A DNA stretch of 32,470 nt from UBA4722 sp041690995. GTDB taxonomy: Bacteria > Pseudomonadota > Gammaproteobacteria > DSM-16500. The position numbers and the translations under genes were made by a program. The stretch covers positions 1-32,470 of the forward strand of contig JBEPVM010000014.1 in assembly GCA_041690995.1 (NCBI GenBank), given 5' to 3'. Positions 6,732 to 14,809 of the stretch are shown piece by piece. How positions within the stretch are numbered: position 1 is the first letter of the stretch; every line of letters begins with the position of its first letter. The notes under the pieces are model-generated. The model was given only the letters and a program-made list of their open reading frames with translations, was not told the DNA's origin and made no database searches.

Positions 6732-7910
6732 TTATTTATTAAGAAAGGCAGGGTGAATTAGACGCGCTTTACCCATTGACAAATGGGCAAACTTTTTCTT
6801 CGCCATCGAACATATATCAAGACCGATCATTCCTGTTTGGCGTAAAAAAGTGGGGATGGTTGATTGATTGGAAAATAGCTTCACTAAGCTATCTGATAAA
6901 TATCGGCTGAATTTTTGTCGTGAATCATCATTTGAAAAATCTTGTAAGCAATTTTTTAGAGACGATCGTGATAATAAATAGTCTGCCAACACCGCAACCT
7001 CATAAAGCGCTGAATTTAACCCTTGGGCTGCAATGGGATGTACTGTGTGTGCTGCATTACCGATTAATAATACATTTTTGTTTTTAGGTTGTTCTGCATA
7101 TTGCATATAGAGCGGGTAAGTCGCGCGCTGATTTATTTTTTGAAAACGGCCTAAACGGTATCCGAATTGTTGTTGTAATTGTTGTAGAAATTCTATGTCG
7201 CTTAACTGCATTAAATGGTTAATTAATGGATGAGGAGCAGTCCATATCGTCGCTGCGCGCATGCCTTTGAGTGGCAACATTGCAATCGCGCCTTGCTCTT
7301 GAAATCGTTCATAAGCTTTATTTTGATGTTCGCGTGCTAATTCAGTAATCGTTACAAGTGCGCTTTGTTGGTAATCTATTTTTTGAGTAGGCATATTTAA
7401 TAATTGACGCACGGTAGATTGGCTCCCATCCGCGCCAATCACTAAATCTGCTGTATATTCTTGTGTGCCTGAAGAGGTTGCAACAGTCACAACGACCGTA
7501 TCTGTCTCTTGTCTTAATTGCTGTAATGTTGCGGAATATAGTAATGTGAGATTTTCTTTTTTTTGCAAATGAGAAAATAATACGTTATTGATGTTACACG
7601 CAGGAACGACAGACCCTAACGTATTTAATCCTAATTCTATCGCATGAATACGGGTGATACCAAAATGACCTTGATGTGAAACATGCACTTGTTCGATCGG
7701 CGCGCCAAACGGCGCGAGCGTTGTCCAGATACCGAGATTCTCGAATAAACGGCAGTTGCTATCATTCAGTGCGATTAAACGCTTATCATCATTCAGGGAA
7801 GTGACTGGTGCAGCGTCAATGAGTGCAATTCGCAAAGCACTGTTGCTTAACGCACAAGCCAGTGTCGCGCCGACCATGCCACCGCCAATAATCACAATGT
7901 CAAATGTCAT
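6732..7910 (-). CDS. ubiH: 2-octaprenyl-6-methoxyphenol hydroxylase, UbiH-type FAD monooxygenase
   Basis: A 392-residue flavin monooxygenase of ubiquinone biosynthesis that hydroxylates the ring of the polyprenyl intermediate. The FAD-binding N-terminus is DIVIIGGGMVGATLACAL (GxGxxG), the conserved central motif is IGADGSQSTVRQLL, and the second FAD motif is LIGNAAHTVHPIAAQGLNSA. The GNAA form, in place of the usual GDAA, is the variant seen in UbiH. Length is typical. The start codon overlaps the pepP stop by 4 bp (ATGA), indicating translational coupling, and pepP-ubiH is a conserved pair. UbiH, UbiF and UbiI are close paralogs, so the position of hydroxylation is slightly less certain than the family. 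Confidence 0.88.
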   Translation of the reverse strand: MTFDIVIIGGGMVGATLACALSNSALRIALIDAAPVTSLNDDKRLIALNDSNCRLFENLGIWTTLAPFGAPIEQVHVSHQGHFGITRIHAIELGLNTLGSVVPACNINNVLFSHLQKKENLTLLYSATLQQLRQETDTVVVTVATSSGTQEYTADLVIGADGSQSTVRQLLNMPTQKIDYQQSALVTITELAREHQNKAYERFQEQGAIAMLPLKGMRAATIWTAPHPLINHLMQLSDIEFLQQLQQQFGYRLGRFQKINQRATYPLYMQYAEQPKNKNVLLIGNAAHTVHPIAAQGLNSALYEVAVLADYLLSRSSLKNCLQDFSNDDSRQKFSRYLSDSLVKLFSNQSTIPTFLRQTGMIGLDICSMAKKKFAHLSMGKARLIHPAFLNK

Positions 7911-9214
7911 TGCATGATTTCTTCAATTGCTTGAATAGTTTTGGGTGCACCTGCACTGAATACTTCATTGCCTGTCGTTGTCACAAAAATATCATCTTCA
8001 ATACGAACGCCGATATTATGCCAACGCTTTGGTATAGTAGGTATTTTGTCTGAAATATAAATACCAGGCTCGACTGTTAAAACCATGCCGGGCTGCAATC
8101 GACGCCATTTATTATGCGATTTATAGCGACCGACATCGTGTACATCTAACCCTAGCCAATGTCCAGAACTGTGCATATAAAAAGGCATATACGCTTGAGT
8201 TTCTATTAGATTCTGAAGACTGCCTTTCAACAACCTAAGATCCAATAACCCTTGTGTGATTATTTTCACAATGGCTTTTTGCGGCGCACACCACTCGGCA
8301 TTAGGACGTACCGCTTTGATGCCAGCAAGTTGTGCCGCCAGTACAATTTCATAAATCGCACGTTGTTCGGCAGAAAATTTTCCATTCGCAGGAAAAGTAC
8401 GTGTGACGTCCGATGCGTAATATTGATATTCACAACCTGCATCCACCAGCACCAGGCTATCCTTTGCAATTACGCGATTATTATCTGTGTAATGTAAAAT
8501 ACAGCTATGCGCCCCACTCCCCACAATGGATGTATAAGCGGAATAACGTCCGCCATTGCGTTGAAATAGATAGGTGATTTCTGCTTCAAGTTGATATTCA
8601 TTCATGCCTGGTTTACACACAGCCATCGCATGACGATGTGCTACTGCGGAAATTTCAGCCGCTTTACGCATTAAACTAATTTCGGCAGGGCTTTTGATCA
8701 CACGCATTTCATGGACAGTGGAGGCAAGATCAATAAAAGCAAAGGGTGATTGAGTACCATTACGAATTTTGCCACGAATTTTATGGGTCGCCTCTAATAA
8801 TAAAGCATCAAATGTTTGATTGAATCCTAATGTATAATGTATTTCTGCACGCCCCGCTAATAATTCAGGTAATTTATCGGCAAGTTCATCTATAGGGTAT
8901 GCTTTATCCGCGCCAAATTTTTTACAAGCGCCTGCTTGTCCTGCACGAGCACCCGTCCACATTTCTTCCGCTTGATTGCGCGGGCGGTTAAATAAAATGA
9001 ATTCTCCACCTTTATGTTTTGGCAGAAGAATTGCCACCGCCTCCGGTTCTTCAAACCCTGTTAAATAATAAAAATCACTGTGTTGGCGATAAGGGTAATC
9101 AGATTCTCCGCTACGTGACGCAACAGGCGCGGCTATTAATATAATAATTCCTGTAGAACCAACGTGTTGCATGAGCTGCTTGCGACGCTTGGCAAATTCA
9201 GCCATTGTAATCAT
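7907..9214 (-). CDS. pepP: Xaa-Pro aminopeptidase (aminopeptidase P, family M24B)
   Basis: A 435-residue dinuclear-metal peptidase that removes N-terminal residues preceding proline. The N-terminal domain (MAEFAKRRKQLMQHV...SDFYYLTGFEEPEAVAIL) is the creatinase-like regulatory lobe. The C-terminal pita-bread domain carries the metal ligands in LVLVDAGCEYQYYASDVTRT (two Asp), HSSGHWLGLDVHDVG (His), VLTVEPGIYI (Glu) and RIEDDIFV (Glu). Length is as in E. coli PepP. AAGGAG 7 nt before the ATG at 9214 supports this start over the ATG three codons further in. It heads the pepP-ubiH unit and is divergent from argS. Confidence 0.93.
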   Translation of the reverse strand: MITMAEFAKRRKQLMQHVGSTGIIILIAAPVASRSGESDYPYRQHSDFYYLTGFEEPEAVAILLPKHKGGEFILFNRPRNQAEEMWTGARAGQAGACKKFGADKAYPIDELADKLPELLAGRAEIHYTLGFNQTFDALLLEATHKIRGKIRNGTQSPFAFIDLASTVHEMRVIKSPAEISLMRKAAEISAVAHRHAMAVCKPGMNEYQLEAEITYLFQRNGGRYSAYTSIVGSGAHSCILHYTDNNRVIAKDSLVLVDAGCEYQYYASDVTRTFPANGKFSAEQRAIYEIVLAAQLAGIKAVRPNAEWCAPQKAIVKIITQGLLDLRLLKGSLQNLIETQAYMPFYMHSSGHWLGLDVHDVGRYKSHNKWRRLQPGMVLTVEPGIYISDKIPTIPKRWHNIGVRIEDDIFVTTTGNEVFSAGAPKTIQAIEEIMQ

Positions 9215-9233
9215 CGAGAATCTCCTTCTTGTC

Positions 9234-9261
9234 TTGCAAGTTTACCAAGACCAGCCATAAT
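9234..9261 (+). promoter_or_regulatory. Possible argS promoter
   Basis: TTGCAA (9234-9239) and CATAAT (9256-9261) with a 16-bp spacer lie about 50 bp before the argS ATG. It overlaps the oppositely oriented pepP candidate. Confidence 0.35.
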
Positions 9262-9286
9262 AAGCGGTTAAGAGCTATATAGACAA
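9257..9286 (-). promoter_or_regulatory. Possible pepP-ubiH promoter
   Basis: On the minus strand, TTGTCT (9281-9286) and TATTAT (9257-9262) are 18 bp apart in the pepP/argS divergent gap, about 43 bp before the pepP start. It overlaps the candidate argS promoter on the other strand, so the two would compete. Confidence 0.35.
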
Positions 9287-9307
9287 AGAGAGAAATATAG
9301 AGGAAAT

Positions 9308-11068
9308 ATGGGGAAACTACAAATAGAACAAGTGATACAAGCCGCAGTTCTGCAATTATATCAAACAAAGCAGTTATCGGGTGATATGCCTGCTTTTCAA
9401 GTTGAGGCAACCAAAGATAAAAAGCACGGTGATTTTGCTTGTAATATTGCTTTTATTTTAGCAAAACCCCTCAAACGCACACCTTCCGCTATTGCAGAAA
9501 TGCTGGTACAAACATTTCCTGCTTCGCCGCTTATTACAAAAGTAGAAGTCGCAGGATCGGGGTTTATTAATTTTTTCTTGTCCTCCACAGCGTTATATAA
9601 CATTGTACTGGATATTTGTGCGGCGGGTGAAAAGTATGGCCGCACCTCTATGGGGGAAGATCAGCGAATATTAATCGAATATGTTTCTGCAAATCCCACA
9701 GGACCTTTGCATGTAGGGCATGGACGACACGCAGCGTATGGCGCAGTAGTGGCTGACTTGCTTGAAACTGCGGGTTATGAAGTACATCGTGAATATTATG
9801 TCAATGACGCAGGTCGTCAAATGGCTATTTTGGCCGCGAGCACATGGTTGCGTTATTTAGAGCTGTGTGGTGAAAAAATCATCTTCCCGACAAATGCTTA
9901 TAAAGGTGATTATGTCATTGAGATAGCGCGTGATTTACAGAAAAAAAATGATAAAAAATTCTGTGTACCTATCGAAAAAATTTTTAAAAATTTACCGCTC
10001 GATGAACCCGTAGGGGGTGATAAAGAAATTTATATTGATGCGATCATCGCACGCACTCAAAATTTACTGGGAGAGACAAATTATAAAGCCGTATTTGATA
10101 GCGCGCTGACCTCAATTTTAACGGATATTCATGATGATCTTGCAGAATTTGGCGTACATTACCAAAATTGGTTTTCTGAACGTGAATTTATAAAAACAGA
10201 AGCCGTTGACAATACTATCCGCGCATTACAAAAAAAAGGATTAACTTATGAACGTGAAGGCGCGCTTTGGTTTCGTTCTACGAATTTTCAGGATGAAAAA
10301 GACCGTGTACTCGTCCGCAGTAATGGGCAACATACGTATTTTTCAAATGATTTAGCATATCATATCAATAAATTTGAACGTGGCTTCACATCTGTTATTG
10401 ATATTTTTGGCGCAGATCATCATGGCTATGTGCCGCGCATGAAAGCGGGTTTGCTGGCAGAAGGTGTTCAACCTGATAAACTTACTTATTTATTGGTGCA
10501 ATTTGTCACACTGTATCGTCAGGGGTTACAAGTACAAATGTCTACACGGAGCGGTTCATTCGTGACGTTACGTGAATTACGCGAAGAAGTGGGCAATGAT
10601 GCCGCGCGGTTTTTTTATGTGATGCGTAAATGTGAACAGCATGTTGATTTTGATTTGGATTTGGCAAAAGAAAAATCGAATGAAAATCCTGTCTATTATA
10701 TTCAATATGCCCACGCACGTATTTGCAGTGTATTTAATCAATTGACAGAGAAAGGATTAGATTATAAAGAAATTAAAAACAGAGAAGAACTTTCCTGTTT
10801 AATAGAGCTGCATGAAATACAATTATTGGGTACATTGGGACGCTATCTGGATGTACTTCGCATGGCAACCCTGCAACATGAACCTCATCACTTGACAAAA
10901 TATTTACGTGATCTCGCCACTGATTTTCATGGGTATTATAATTCACATCAATTTTTAGTGGAGGATAATACAGTACGTCATGCGCGATTAACATTGACAC
11001 AAGCCACTCGCCAAGTATTAGCGAACGGCTTAAAATTATTAGGTGTTTCCGCACCGGAAAGGATGTAG
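9308..11068 (+). CDS. argS: Arginine--tRNA ligase
   Basis: A 586-residue class I aminoacyl-tRNA synthetase that charges tRNA-Arg. The N-terminal additional domain (Add-1, residues 1-110) ends with SGFINFFLS. The HIGH-type signature is SANPTGPLHVGHGRHAAYG, with HVGH near residue 140. The KMSK loop is degenerate, VQMSTRSGSFVTLREL, as is usual in ArgRS. The C-terminal helical anticodon-binding (DALR) domain includes YAHARICSVF and ends VLANGLKLLGVSAPERM. GAGG lies 4 nt before the ATG. The FtsN-like gene starts 2 bp after its stop, so they are co-transcribed. Confidence 0.96.
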   Translation: MGKLQIEQVIQAAVLQLYQTKQLSGDMPAFQVEATKDKKHGDFACNIAFILAKPLKRTPSAIAEMLVQTFPASPLITKVEVAGSGFINFFLSSTALYNIVLDICAAGEKYGRTSMGEDQRILIEYVSANPTGPLHVGHGRHAAYGAVVADLLETAGYEVHREYYVNDAGRQMAILAASTWLRYLELCGEKIIFPTNAYKGDYVIEIARDLQKKNDKKFCVPIEKIFKNLPLDEPVGGDKEIYIDAIIARTQNLLGETNYKAVFDSALTSILTDIHDDLAEFGVHYQNWFSEREFIKTEAVDNTIRALQKKGLTYEREGALWFRSTNFQDEKDRVLVRSNGQHTYFSNDLAYHINKFERGFTSVIDIFGADHHGYVPRMKAGLLAEGVQPDKLTYLLVQFVTLYRQGLQVQMSTRSGSFVTLRELREEVGNDAARFFYVMRKCEQHVDFDLDLAKEKSNENPVYYIQYAHARICSVFNQLTEKGLDYKEIKNREELSCLIELHEIQLLGTLGRYLDVLRMATLQHEPHHLTKYLRDLATDFHGYYNSHQFLVEDNTVRHARLTLTQATRQVLANGLKLLGVSAPERM

Positions 11069-11069
11069 C

Positions 11070-11393
11070 ATGGCACGAGATTACGCAAAATATAAACAGC
11101 CCTCTAAAAGAAATTCTTGGAATCAACATTGGCGTGGCAGGCTATTACTTGTTTTGTTTCTCTTATTTTTAATAGGTATTATTATTTCTGGTGTTTATCT
11201 TTATAAAAATGGTTATAAAAAAAATATAGTCAATTGGATGGCACAGACAAAATTAATTTTCAGTCATCCTAAAAAGACGAGTGCGGCATTCTTTAAGAAA
11301 AAACCGTTTTCACAAAAAACAGGCCAAGAGCCTGATATTCATTTTAGTTTTTATACAGAGTTACCTAATATGCATATGATGTTACTAAAATAG
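11070..11393 (+). CDS. FtsN-like single-pass membrane protein lacking the SPOR domain
   Basis: A 107-residue protein with a basic cytoplasmic N-terminus (MARDYAKYKQPSKRNSWNQHW), one membrane helix (residues about 27-47, LLLVLFLLFLIGIIISGVYLY) and a short basic periplasmic part ending IHFSFYTELPNMHMMLLK. This layout and the FxFYxxLPxM motif are those of the N-terminal half of FtsN-like division proteins. The peptidoglycan-binding SPOR domain that normally follows is absent: only 25 bp separate the stop from hslV. Its place between argS and hslVU also fits ftsN, which precedes hslVU in E. coli. I started at the ATG at 11070, GGA-preceded and 2 bp after argS. Whether the stub still works in division is unknown. 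Confidence 0.6.
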   Translation: MARDYAKYKQPSKRNSWNQHWRGRLLLVLFLLFLIGIIISGVYLYKNGYKKNIVNWMAQTKLIFSHPKKTSAAFFKKKPFSQKTGQEPDIHFSFYTELPNMHMMLLK

Positions 11394-11418
11394 TTAATTA
11401 GACAAGAGGAGAGTTGCA

Positions 11419-11964
11419 TTGGAACAATATCGAGGTACAACAATTTTATCTGTCAGGCGAGGTAATATAGTCGCTATTGGCGGTGATGGCCAAGTATCCC
11501 TGGGGCATAGCATCATGAAGGCGAACGCGCGCAAGGTGCGCCGTTTATACAATGATAAAGTCATTGCGGGATTTGCAGGCGGTACTGCAGATGCGTTTAC
11601 TTTGTTTGAACGCTTTGAGGCGAAATTAGAAACACATCAAGGTAATTTGGTACGCGCTGCGGTTGAAATGGCAAAAGATTGGCGAACAGACCGCATATTA
11701 CGCCGTTTGGAAGCGCTTTTAGCCGTTGCAGATGCCAAAGCATCCTTGATTATTACAGGAAATGGCGATGTGATTGAACCAGAACAGGGTGTGATGGCGA
11801 TTGGATCTGGCGGGCCTTTTGCAAAATCTGCCGCATTGGCATTGATTGAAAACACTGACTTAGATGCGCGAACGATAGTAGAAAAATCACTGGCTATTGC
11901 TGCATCACAATGTGTTTACACTAACAATACATTTACCATTGAAGTATTAACAAACAAAAAATAA
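11419..11964 (+). CDS. hslV: ATP-dependent protease HslVU, peptidase subunit HslV (ClpQ)
   Basis: A 181-residue N-terminal-nucleophile threonine peptidase that forms the two stacked hexamers of the HslVU protease. After removal of a short leader the catalytic Thr of TTILSVRRGN becomes residue 1. Conserved parts include IGGDGQVSLGHSIMKANARK, KVIAGFAGGTADAFTLFERFE and GSGGPFAKSAALAL. The start is TTG at 11419, set by AGAGGAG 7 nt upstream; a six-residue leader before the active Thr is what family members have. hslU follows after 11 bp. Confidence 0.95.
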   Translation: MEQYRGTTILSVRRGNIVAIGGDGQVSLGHSIMKANARKVRRLYNDKVIAGFAGGTADAFTLFERFEAKLETHQGNLVRAAVEMAKDWRTDRILRRLEALLAVADAKASLIITGNGDVIEPEQGVMAIGSGGPFAKSAALALIENTDLDARTIVEKSLAIAASQCVYTNNTFTIEVLTNKK

Positions 11965-11975
11965 GAGAAACTACC

Positions 11976-13316
11976 ATGTTACATATGACTCCCAAAGAAA
12001 TAGTACACGAACTGGATAAACATATTATTGGCCAAATAGCCGCGAAACGCGCTGTTGCAATTGCATTGCGTAATCGTTGGCGACGCAGGCAATTACCTAA
12101 AGAATTGGCAGACGAAGTCATGCCAAAAAATATTTTAATGATTGGACCGACAGGTGTCGGCAAAACAGAAATCGTACGGCGCCTGGCTAAATTGGTGGAT
12201 GCCCCTTTTATTAAAATAGAAGCCACAAAATTTACTGAAGTAGGTTATGTGGGGCGCGATGTTGATTCTATTATTCGTGACTTAATTGACATGGCTGTTA
12301 AAAGAAAACGGGAAGAAGAAATAGAAAGAGTACGGCCACAAGCTGAACAGGCGGCAGATGAGCGCATCCTGAATGTTTTGTTGCCACCTGCGCGAAAAAA
12401 ACCAACAGATAACCTTGCTGAGGAAGTCTCTAAAGAAAATTCCTCGACAAGAGAGCTTTTCCGTAAAAGATTGCAAGAGGGAATGCTTGATCAAACAGAA
12501 ATAGAAATTGAAGTATCCTCCTCATCTGTGGGCGTTGAAATTATGGCACCCCCTGGCATGGAAGAAATGACAAATCAGTTGCAAAGTATGTTTCAGAATT
12601 TATCTTCAGATCGCAGAAAAATGCGTAAAATAAAAATCGTTGATGCGCGAAAAATTTTGCGGGAAGAAGAAGCCGCTAAATTAATTGACGATGAGGATTT
12701 AAAAACGCGCGCATTAGATAGCGTTGAACAGAATGGTATCGTATTTTTAGATGAAATTGACAAAATTGCGAAGCGCTCAGAGCAATCAGGCGCTGATGTG
12801 TCTCGTGAAGGGGTACAACGTGATTTATTACCTCTGATTGAAGGCTCTACTGTCTCTACAAAATACGGTATGGTACGTACAGACCATATATTATTTATTG
12901 CATCAGGCGCGTTTCATTATGCAAAGCCTTCTGATTTGATTCCTGAATTGCAAGGTCGTTTACCTATCCGTGTTGAACTCAAAGCATTAAGCACGGATGA
13001 TTTTGTGCGTATCTTGACAGAACCCAGGGCTTCTTTAACGGAGCAATATATCGCATTACTTGGCACAGAAAGTGTGAACATTAAATTTTTAGCGGATGGT
13101 GTACAACGAATTGCAGAAGTGGCTTGGGAAGTCAATGAACGCACTGAAAATATTGGCGCACGTCGTTTACACACGATTATTGAACGATTATTAGAAGAAG
13201 TGTCATACGAAGGATCGGACTATAAAGGCAAAGCAGTGACTATCAATGCGAAATACGTGAACAAGCACTTACAAGCATTGGTCAAAGATGAAGACTTGAG
13301 TCGTTATATTTTATGA
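11976..13316 (+). CDS. hslU: ATP-dependent protease HslVU, ATPase/unfoldase subunit HslU (ClpY)
   Basis: A 446-residue AAA+ unfoldase that feeds substrates into HslV. Order: N-terminal TPKEIVHELDKHIIGQ, Walker A GPTGVGKTE, pore-loop region VGYVGRDVDS, the HslU-specific I domain (about residues 110-235, charged and variable), Walker B GIVFLDEIDKI, the second-region LIPELQGRLPIRVEL, and C-terminal sensor 2 NERTENIGARRLHTIIERL. It ends DLSRYIL, the tail that docks into HslV. Length is normal. Its stop overlaps the DUF971 start by 4 bp. Confidence 0.96.
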   Translation: MLHMTPKEIVHELDKHIIGQIAAKRAVAIALRNRWRRRQLPKELADEVMPKNILMIGPTGVGKTEIVRRLAKLVDAPFIKIEATKFTEVGYVGRDVDSIIRDLIDMAVKRKREEEIERVRPQAEQAADERILNVLLPPARKKPTDNLAEEVSKENSSTRELFRKRLQEGMLDQTEIEIEVSSSSVGVEIMAPPGMEEMTNQLQSMFQNLSSDRRKMRKIKIVDARKILREEEAAKLIDDEDLKTRALDSVEQNGIVFLDEIDKIAKRSEQSGADVSREGVQRDLLPLIEGSTVSTKYGMVRTDHILFIASGAFHYAKPSDLIPELQGRLPIRVELKALSTDDFVRILTEPRASLTEQYIALLGTESVNIKFLADGVQRIAEVAWEVNERTENIGARRLHTIIERLLEEVSYEGSDYKGKAVTINAKYVNKHLQALVKDEDLSRYIL

Positions 13317-13657
13317 ATGAAGAAAAAATCAGCGCTATTCCTACAGCAATCACACTGCATAAATTATCTCGTGTGCTTGAAGTGGAATTTGATACAGGGG
13401 AGCGTTTTTTTCTGCCCTGTGCTTATTTACGCGCTTATTCTCCTTCCGCCGAAATGCGTCATGGAGCGCCCTTGGAAAGAACTGAAATAGTCAAAAATCA
13501 AGTGACTATATTGGCTATTGAACCTGTTGGGCATTATGCGATTAAACCTGTTTTTAGTGATGGACATCGTACAGGTATTTATAGCTGGAGTACGCTGTAT
13601 GAGTTAGGAAAAAATCTGGCACACAACTGGACAGACATAGAGGCTCGGAAAAAATAA
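13313..13657 (+). CDS. DUF971-domain protein (gamma-butyrobetaine hydroxylase-like N-terminal domain)
   Basis: A 114-residue single-domain protein: PTAITLHKLSRVLEVEFDTG, then FFLPCAYLRAYSPSAEMRHG, and GHYAIKPVFSDGHRTGIYSW in the second half. This matches the small domain found alone in many proteobacteria and fused at the front of gamma-butyrobetaine hydroxylases. Stand-alone versions are often encoded next to hslVU, as here (4-bp ATGA overlap with hslU). The function is not established; a link to iron-sulfur or metal handling has been suggested for the domain family. Confidence 0.85.
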   Translation: MNEEKISAIPTAITLHKLSRVLEVEFDTGERFFLPCAYLRAYSPSAEMRHGAPLERTEIVKNQVTILAIEPVGHYAIKPVFSDGHRTGIYSWSTLYELGKNLAHNWTDIEARKK

Positions 13658-13658
13658 T

Positions 13659-14312
13659 ATGGATAAAGAAGCACTGAAAAAATCAGCAGCACTGGCGGCA
13701 CTCGATTATATCGAGCCAGGGATTGTACTCGGTGTGGGTACTGGTTCTACAGTCAATTACTTTATTGATAGCTTAAAAAGCGTAAAAAATAAAATTGAGG
13801 CAGCCGTTGCAAGTTCAATTGCGTCCGAAAAAAGGTTAAAAGCACTTTCTATACCCGTGATAGATTTAAACAGCGTCAGTGAATTGTTATTGTATGTGGA
13901 TGGTGCCGATGAAATTAATCCTTTTAAACAAATGGTTAAAGGGGGAGGCGGCGCGCTGACACGTGAAAAAATTGTGGCAGCAAACGCTAAGAAAATAATT
14001 TGTATTGCAGATCAAAAAAAGCAGGTAGATTTACTCGGTACATTTCCTGTTGCCATTGAAGTGATTCCCATGGCGCGTAGTTTTGTCGCGCGACAAATGG
14101 TTAAATTAGGCGGCGACCCTGTTTATAGACAAGGTTTTGTGACAGATAATGGCAATGTAATTTTAGATGTCTACAATTTAAAAATACTGAATCCGGTTGA
14201 ACTCGAAGAAAAACTGAATAATATAGTTGGAACAGTGGCGAATGGAATTTTTGCTATACGTCCAGCCGATATAGTATTGCTGGGTACAATGGAAGGGGTG
14301 AAATGTTATTAA
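13659..14312 (+). CDS. rpiA: Ribose-5-phosphate isomerase A
   Basis: A 217-residue cytoplasmic enzyme that interconverts ribose 5-phosphate and ribulose 5-phosphate in the pentose phosphate pathway. Signatures: VLGVGTGSTVNYFIDSL (phosphate loop), LYVDGADEINPFKQMVKGGG with the catalytic Asp and the following Lys/Gly-rich loop, GALTREKIVA with the catalytic Glu, and the C-terminal VGTVANGIFA. Length is standard. It begins one base after the DUF971 stop and ends the plus-strand operon. Its stop codon abuts the A-run that forms the U-tail of the opposing small-RNA terminator. Confidence 0.95.
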   Translation: MDKEALKKSAALAALDYIEPGIVLGVGTGSTVNYFIDSLKSVKNKIEAAVASSIASEKRLKALSIPVIDLNSVSELLLYVDGADEINPFKQMVKGGGGALTREKIVAANAKKIICIADQKKQVDLLGTFPVAIEVIPMARSFVARQMVKLGGDPVYRQGFVTDNGNVILDVYNLKILNPVELEEKLNNIVGTVANGIFAIRPADIVLLGTMEGVKCY

Positions 14313-14336
14313 AAAAAAGGACGATTTTCATCGTCC
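14311..14336 (-). terminator. Rho-independent terminator of small RNA copy A
   Basis: On the minus strand GGACGA-(6-nt loop)-TCGTCC forms a perfect 6-bp stem (14319-14336) followed by eight Ts (14318-14311). The T-run lies only on the minus-strand side, so this does not terminate rpiA. Confidence 0.8.
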
Positions 14337-14448
14337 AATGTGATCATATAAACTTAAAGCAATCCATACTATAAAAAATCATCCTTGAACACGCAAAACG
14401 AGGAGTGGTTATAGAAGTCCTTTCAATCACCGACAGCCGTCCTAAGCT
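14311..14448 (-). ncRNA. CsrA-sequestering (Csr/Rsm-type) small RNA, copy A
   Basis: A roughly 138-nt minus-strand RNA inferred from a -10 box (TATTCT, 14456-14461) at one end and a Rho-independent terminator (14311-14336) at the other. GGA motifs lie at 14440-14442, 14418-14420, 14382-14384 and 14363-14365. The first is in the loop of a 5' hairpin with CAGC/GCTG arms, and the second is in GAA-AGGAC-UUC. Repeated exposed A(N)GGA is the CsrA-binding signature of RsmY, RsmZ and CsrB RNAs. It shares the 17-nt block CAAAACGAGGAGTGGTT (plus strand, 14394-14410), overall layout and terminator position with copy B, 354 bp away. It converges on rpiA. Class is inferred from architecture; I have no covariance-model hit. 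Confidence 0.65.
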
Positions 14449-14455
14449 GGTAGAA

Positions 14456-14461
14456 AGAATA
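14456..14461 (-). promoter_or_regulatory. -10 box of small RNA copy A, with a nearby palindrome
   Basis: TATTCT on the minus strand places +1 near 14448, right at the 5' hairpin. The -35 region has no consensus match but contains a perfect 12-bp palindrome, TTCTTATAAGAA (14473-14484). A weak -35 suggests activator dependence. Confidence 0.45.
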
Positions 14462-14542
14462 CCTTAGAATTTTTCTTATAAGAATAACCCCTATGGGAGC
14501 TAGAATGCCTGGATTTGTCACATAATAAAAATATGCCATTAA

Positions 14543-14579
14543 AATCAATTTGTTATGGAATTTTTTAGAGGGTCTAAAA
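14543..14579. promoter_or_regulatory. IHF-like site and dyad upstream of small RNA copy A
   Basis: AATCAATTTGTTA (14543-14555, plus strand) fits the IHF consensus WATCAANNNNTTR and is centred about 100 bp upstream of the predicted start. Just beyond it is the dyad TTTTAGA-GGG-TCTAAAA (14563-14579), which may bind a regulator. Confidence 0.4.
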
Positions 14580-14664
14580 TAAAAAATAGCTAAAAACTCT
14601 ATCACTTTGTGCTATATATCCTACAAAACTATACTCAAATATCTGACACTTTATCTTTTCTATT

Positions 14665-14690
14665 AAAAAAAAGCGGCTTTTTAAGGCCGC
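14665..14690 (-). terminator. Rho-independent terminator of small RNA copy B
   Basis: On the minus strand GCGGC...GCCGC (14673-14690) is a GC stem of at least 5 bp with an AT-rich loop, followed by eight Ts (14672-14665). Confidence 0.8.
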
Positions 14691-14803
14691 CTAATATGCT
14701 CAACTAGGTATAAGCAATCCTTGCTTCAAAATCCATCCCTGGGCATACAAAACGAGGAGTGGTTGCAAGAATCCTTTCGATTAACCAGCATCATCCTTGA
14801 TGC
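14665..14803 (-). ncRNA. CsrA-sequestering (Csr/Rsm-type) small RNA, copy B
   Basis: A roughly 139-nt minus-strand RNA bounded by a -10 box (TATACT, 14810-14815) and a terminator (14665-14690). The predicted 5' end is a perfect hairpin GCAUCA-AGGA-UGAUGC (14788-14803) with the CsrA motif as tetraloop. A second GGA lies in GAA-AGGA-UUC (14772-14774), third and fourth in CC-AGGGAU-GG (14736-14738) and AUGGAU (14732-14734), and a fifth in the perfect stem AAGCA-AGGAU-UGCUU (14712-14726). Five GGA motifs, most in hairpin loops, in 139 nt define the RsmY/RsmZ/CsrB style of CsrA sponge. It is a diverged tandem paralog of copy A, on the minE side. Confidence 0.72.
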
Positions 14804-14809
14804 AAAGCC

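Noticed and set aside
14319..14336. Hairpin right after rpiA read as the rpiA terminator
   Set aside because: The run of eight A/T pairs lies on the rpiA side, so the U-tail forms only on minus-strand RNA. It therefore ends small RNA copy A, not rpiA.
14423..14605. 60-codon minus-strand frame upstream of small RNA copy A
   Set aside because: It covers the promoter, IHF-like site and 5' hairpin of the small RNA, has no ribosome-binding site and resembles no protein.
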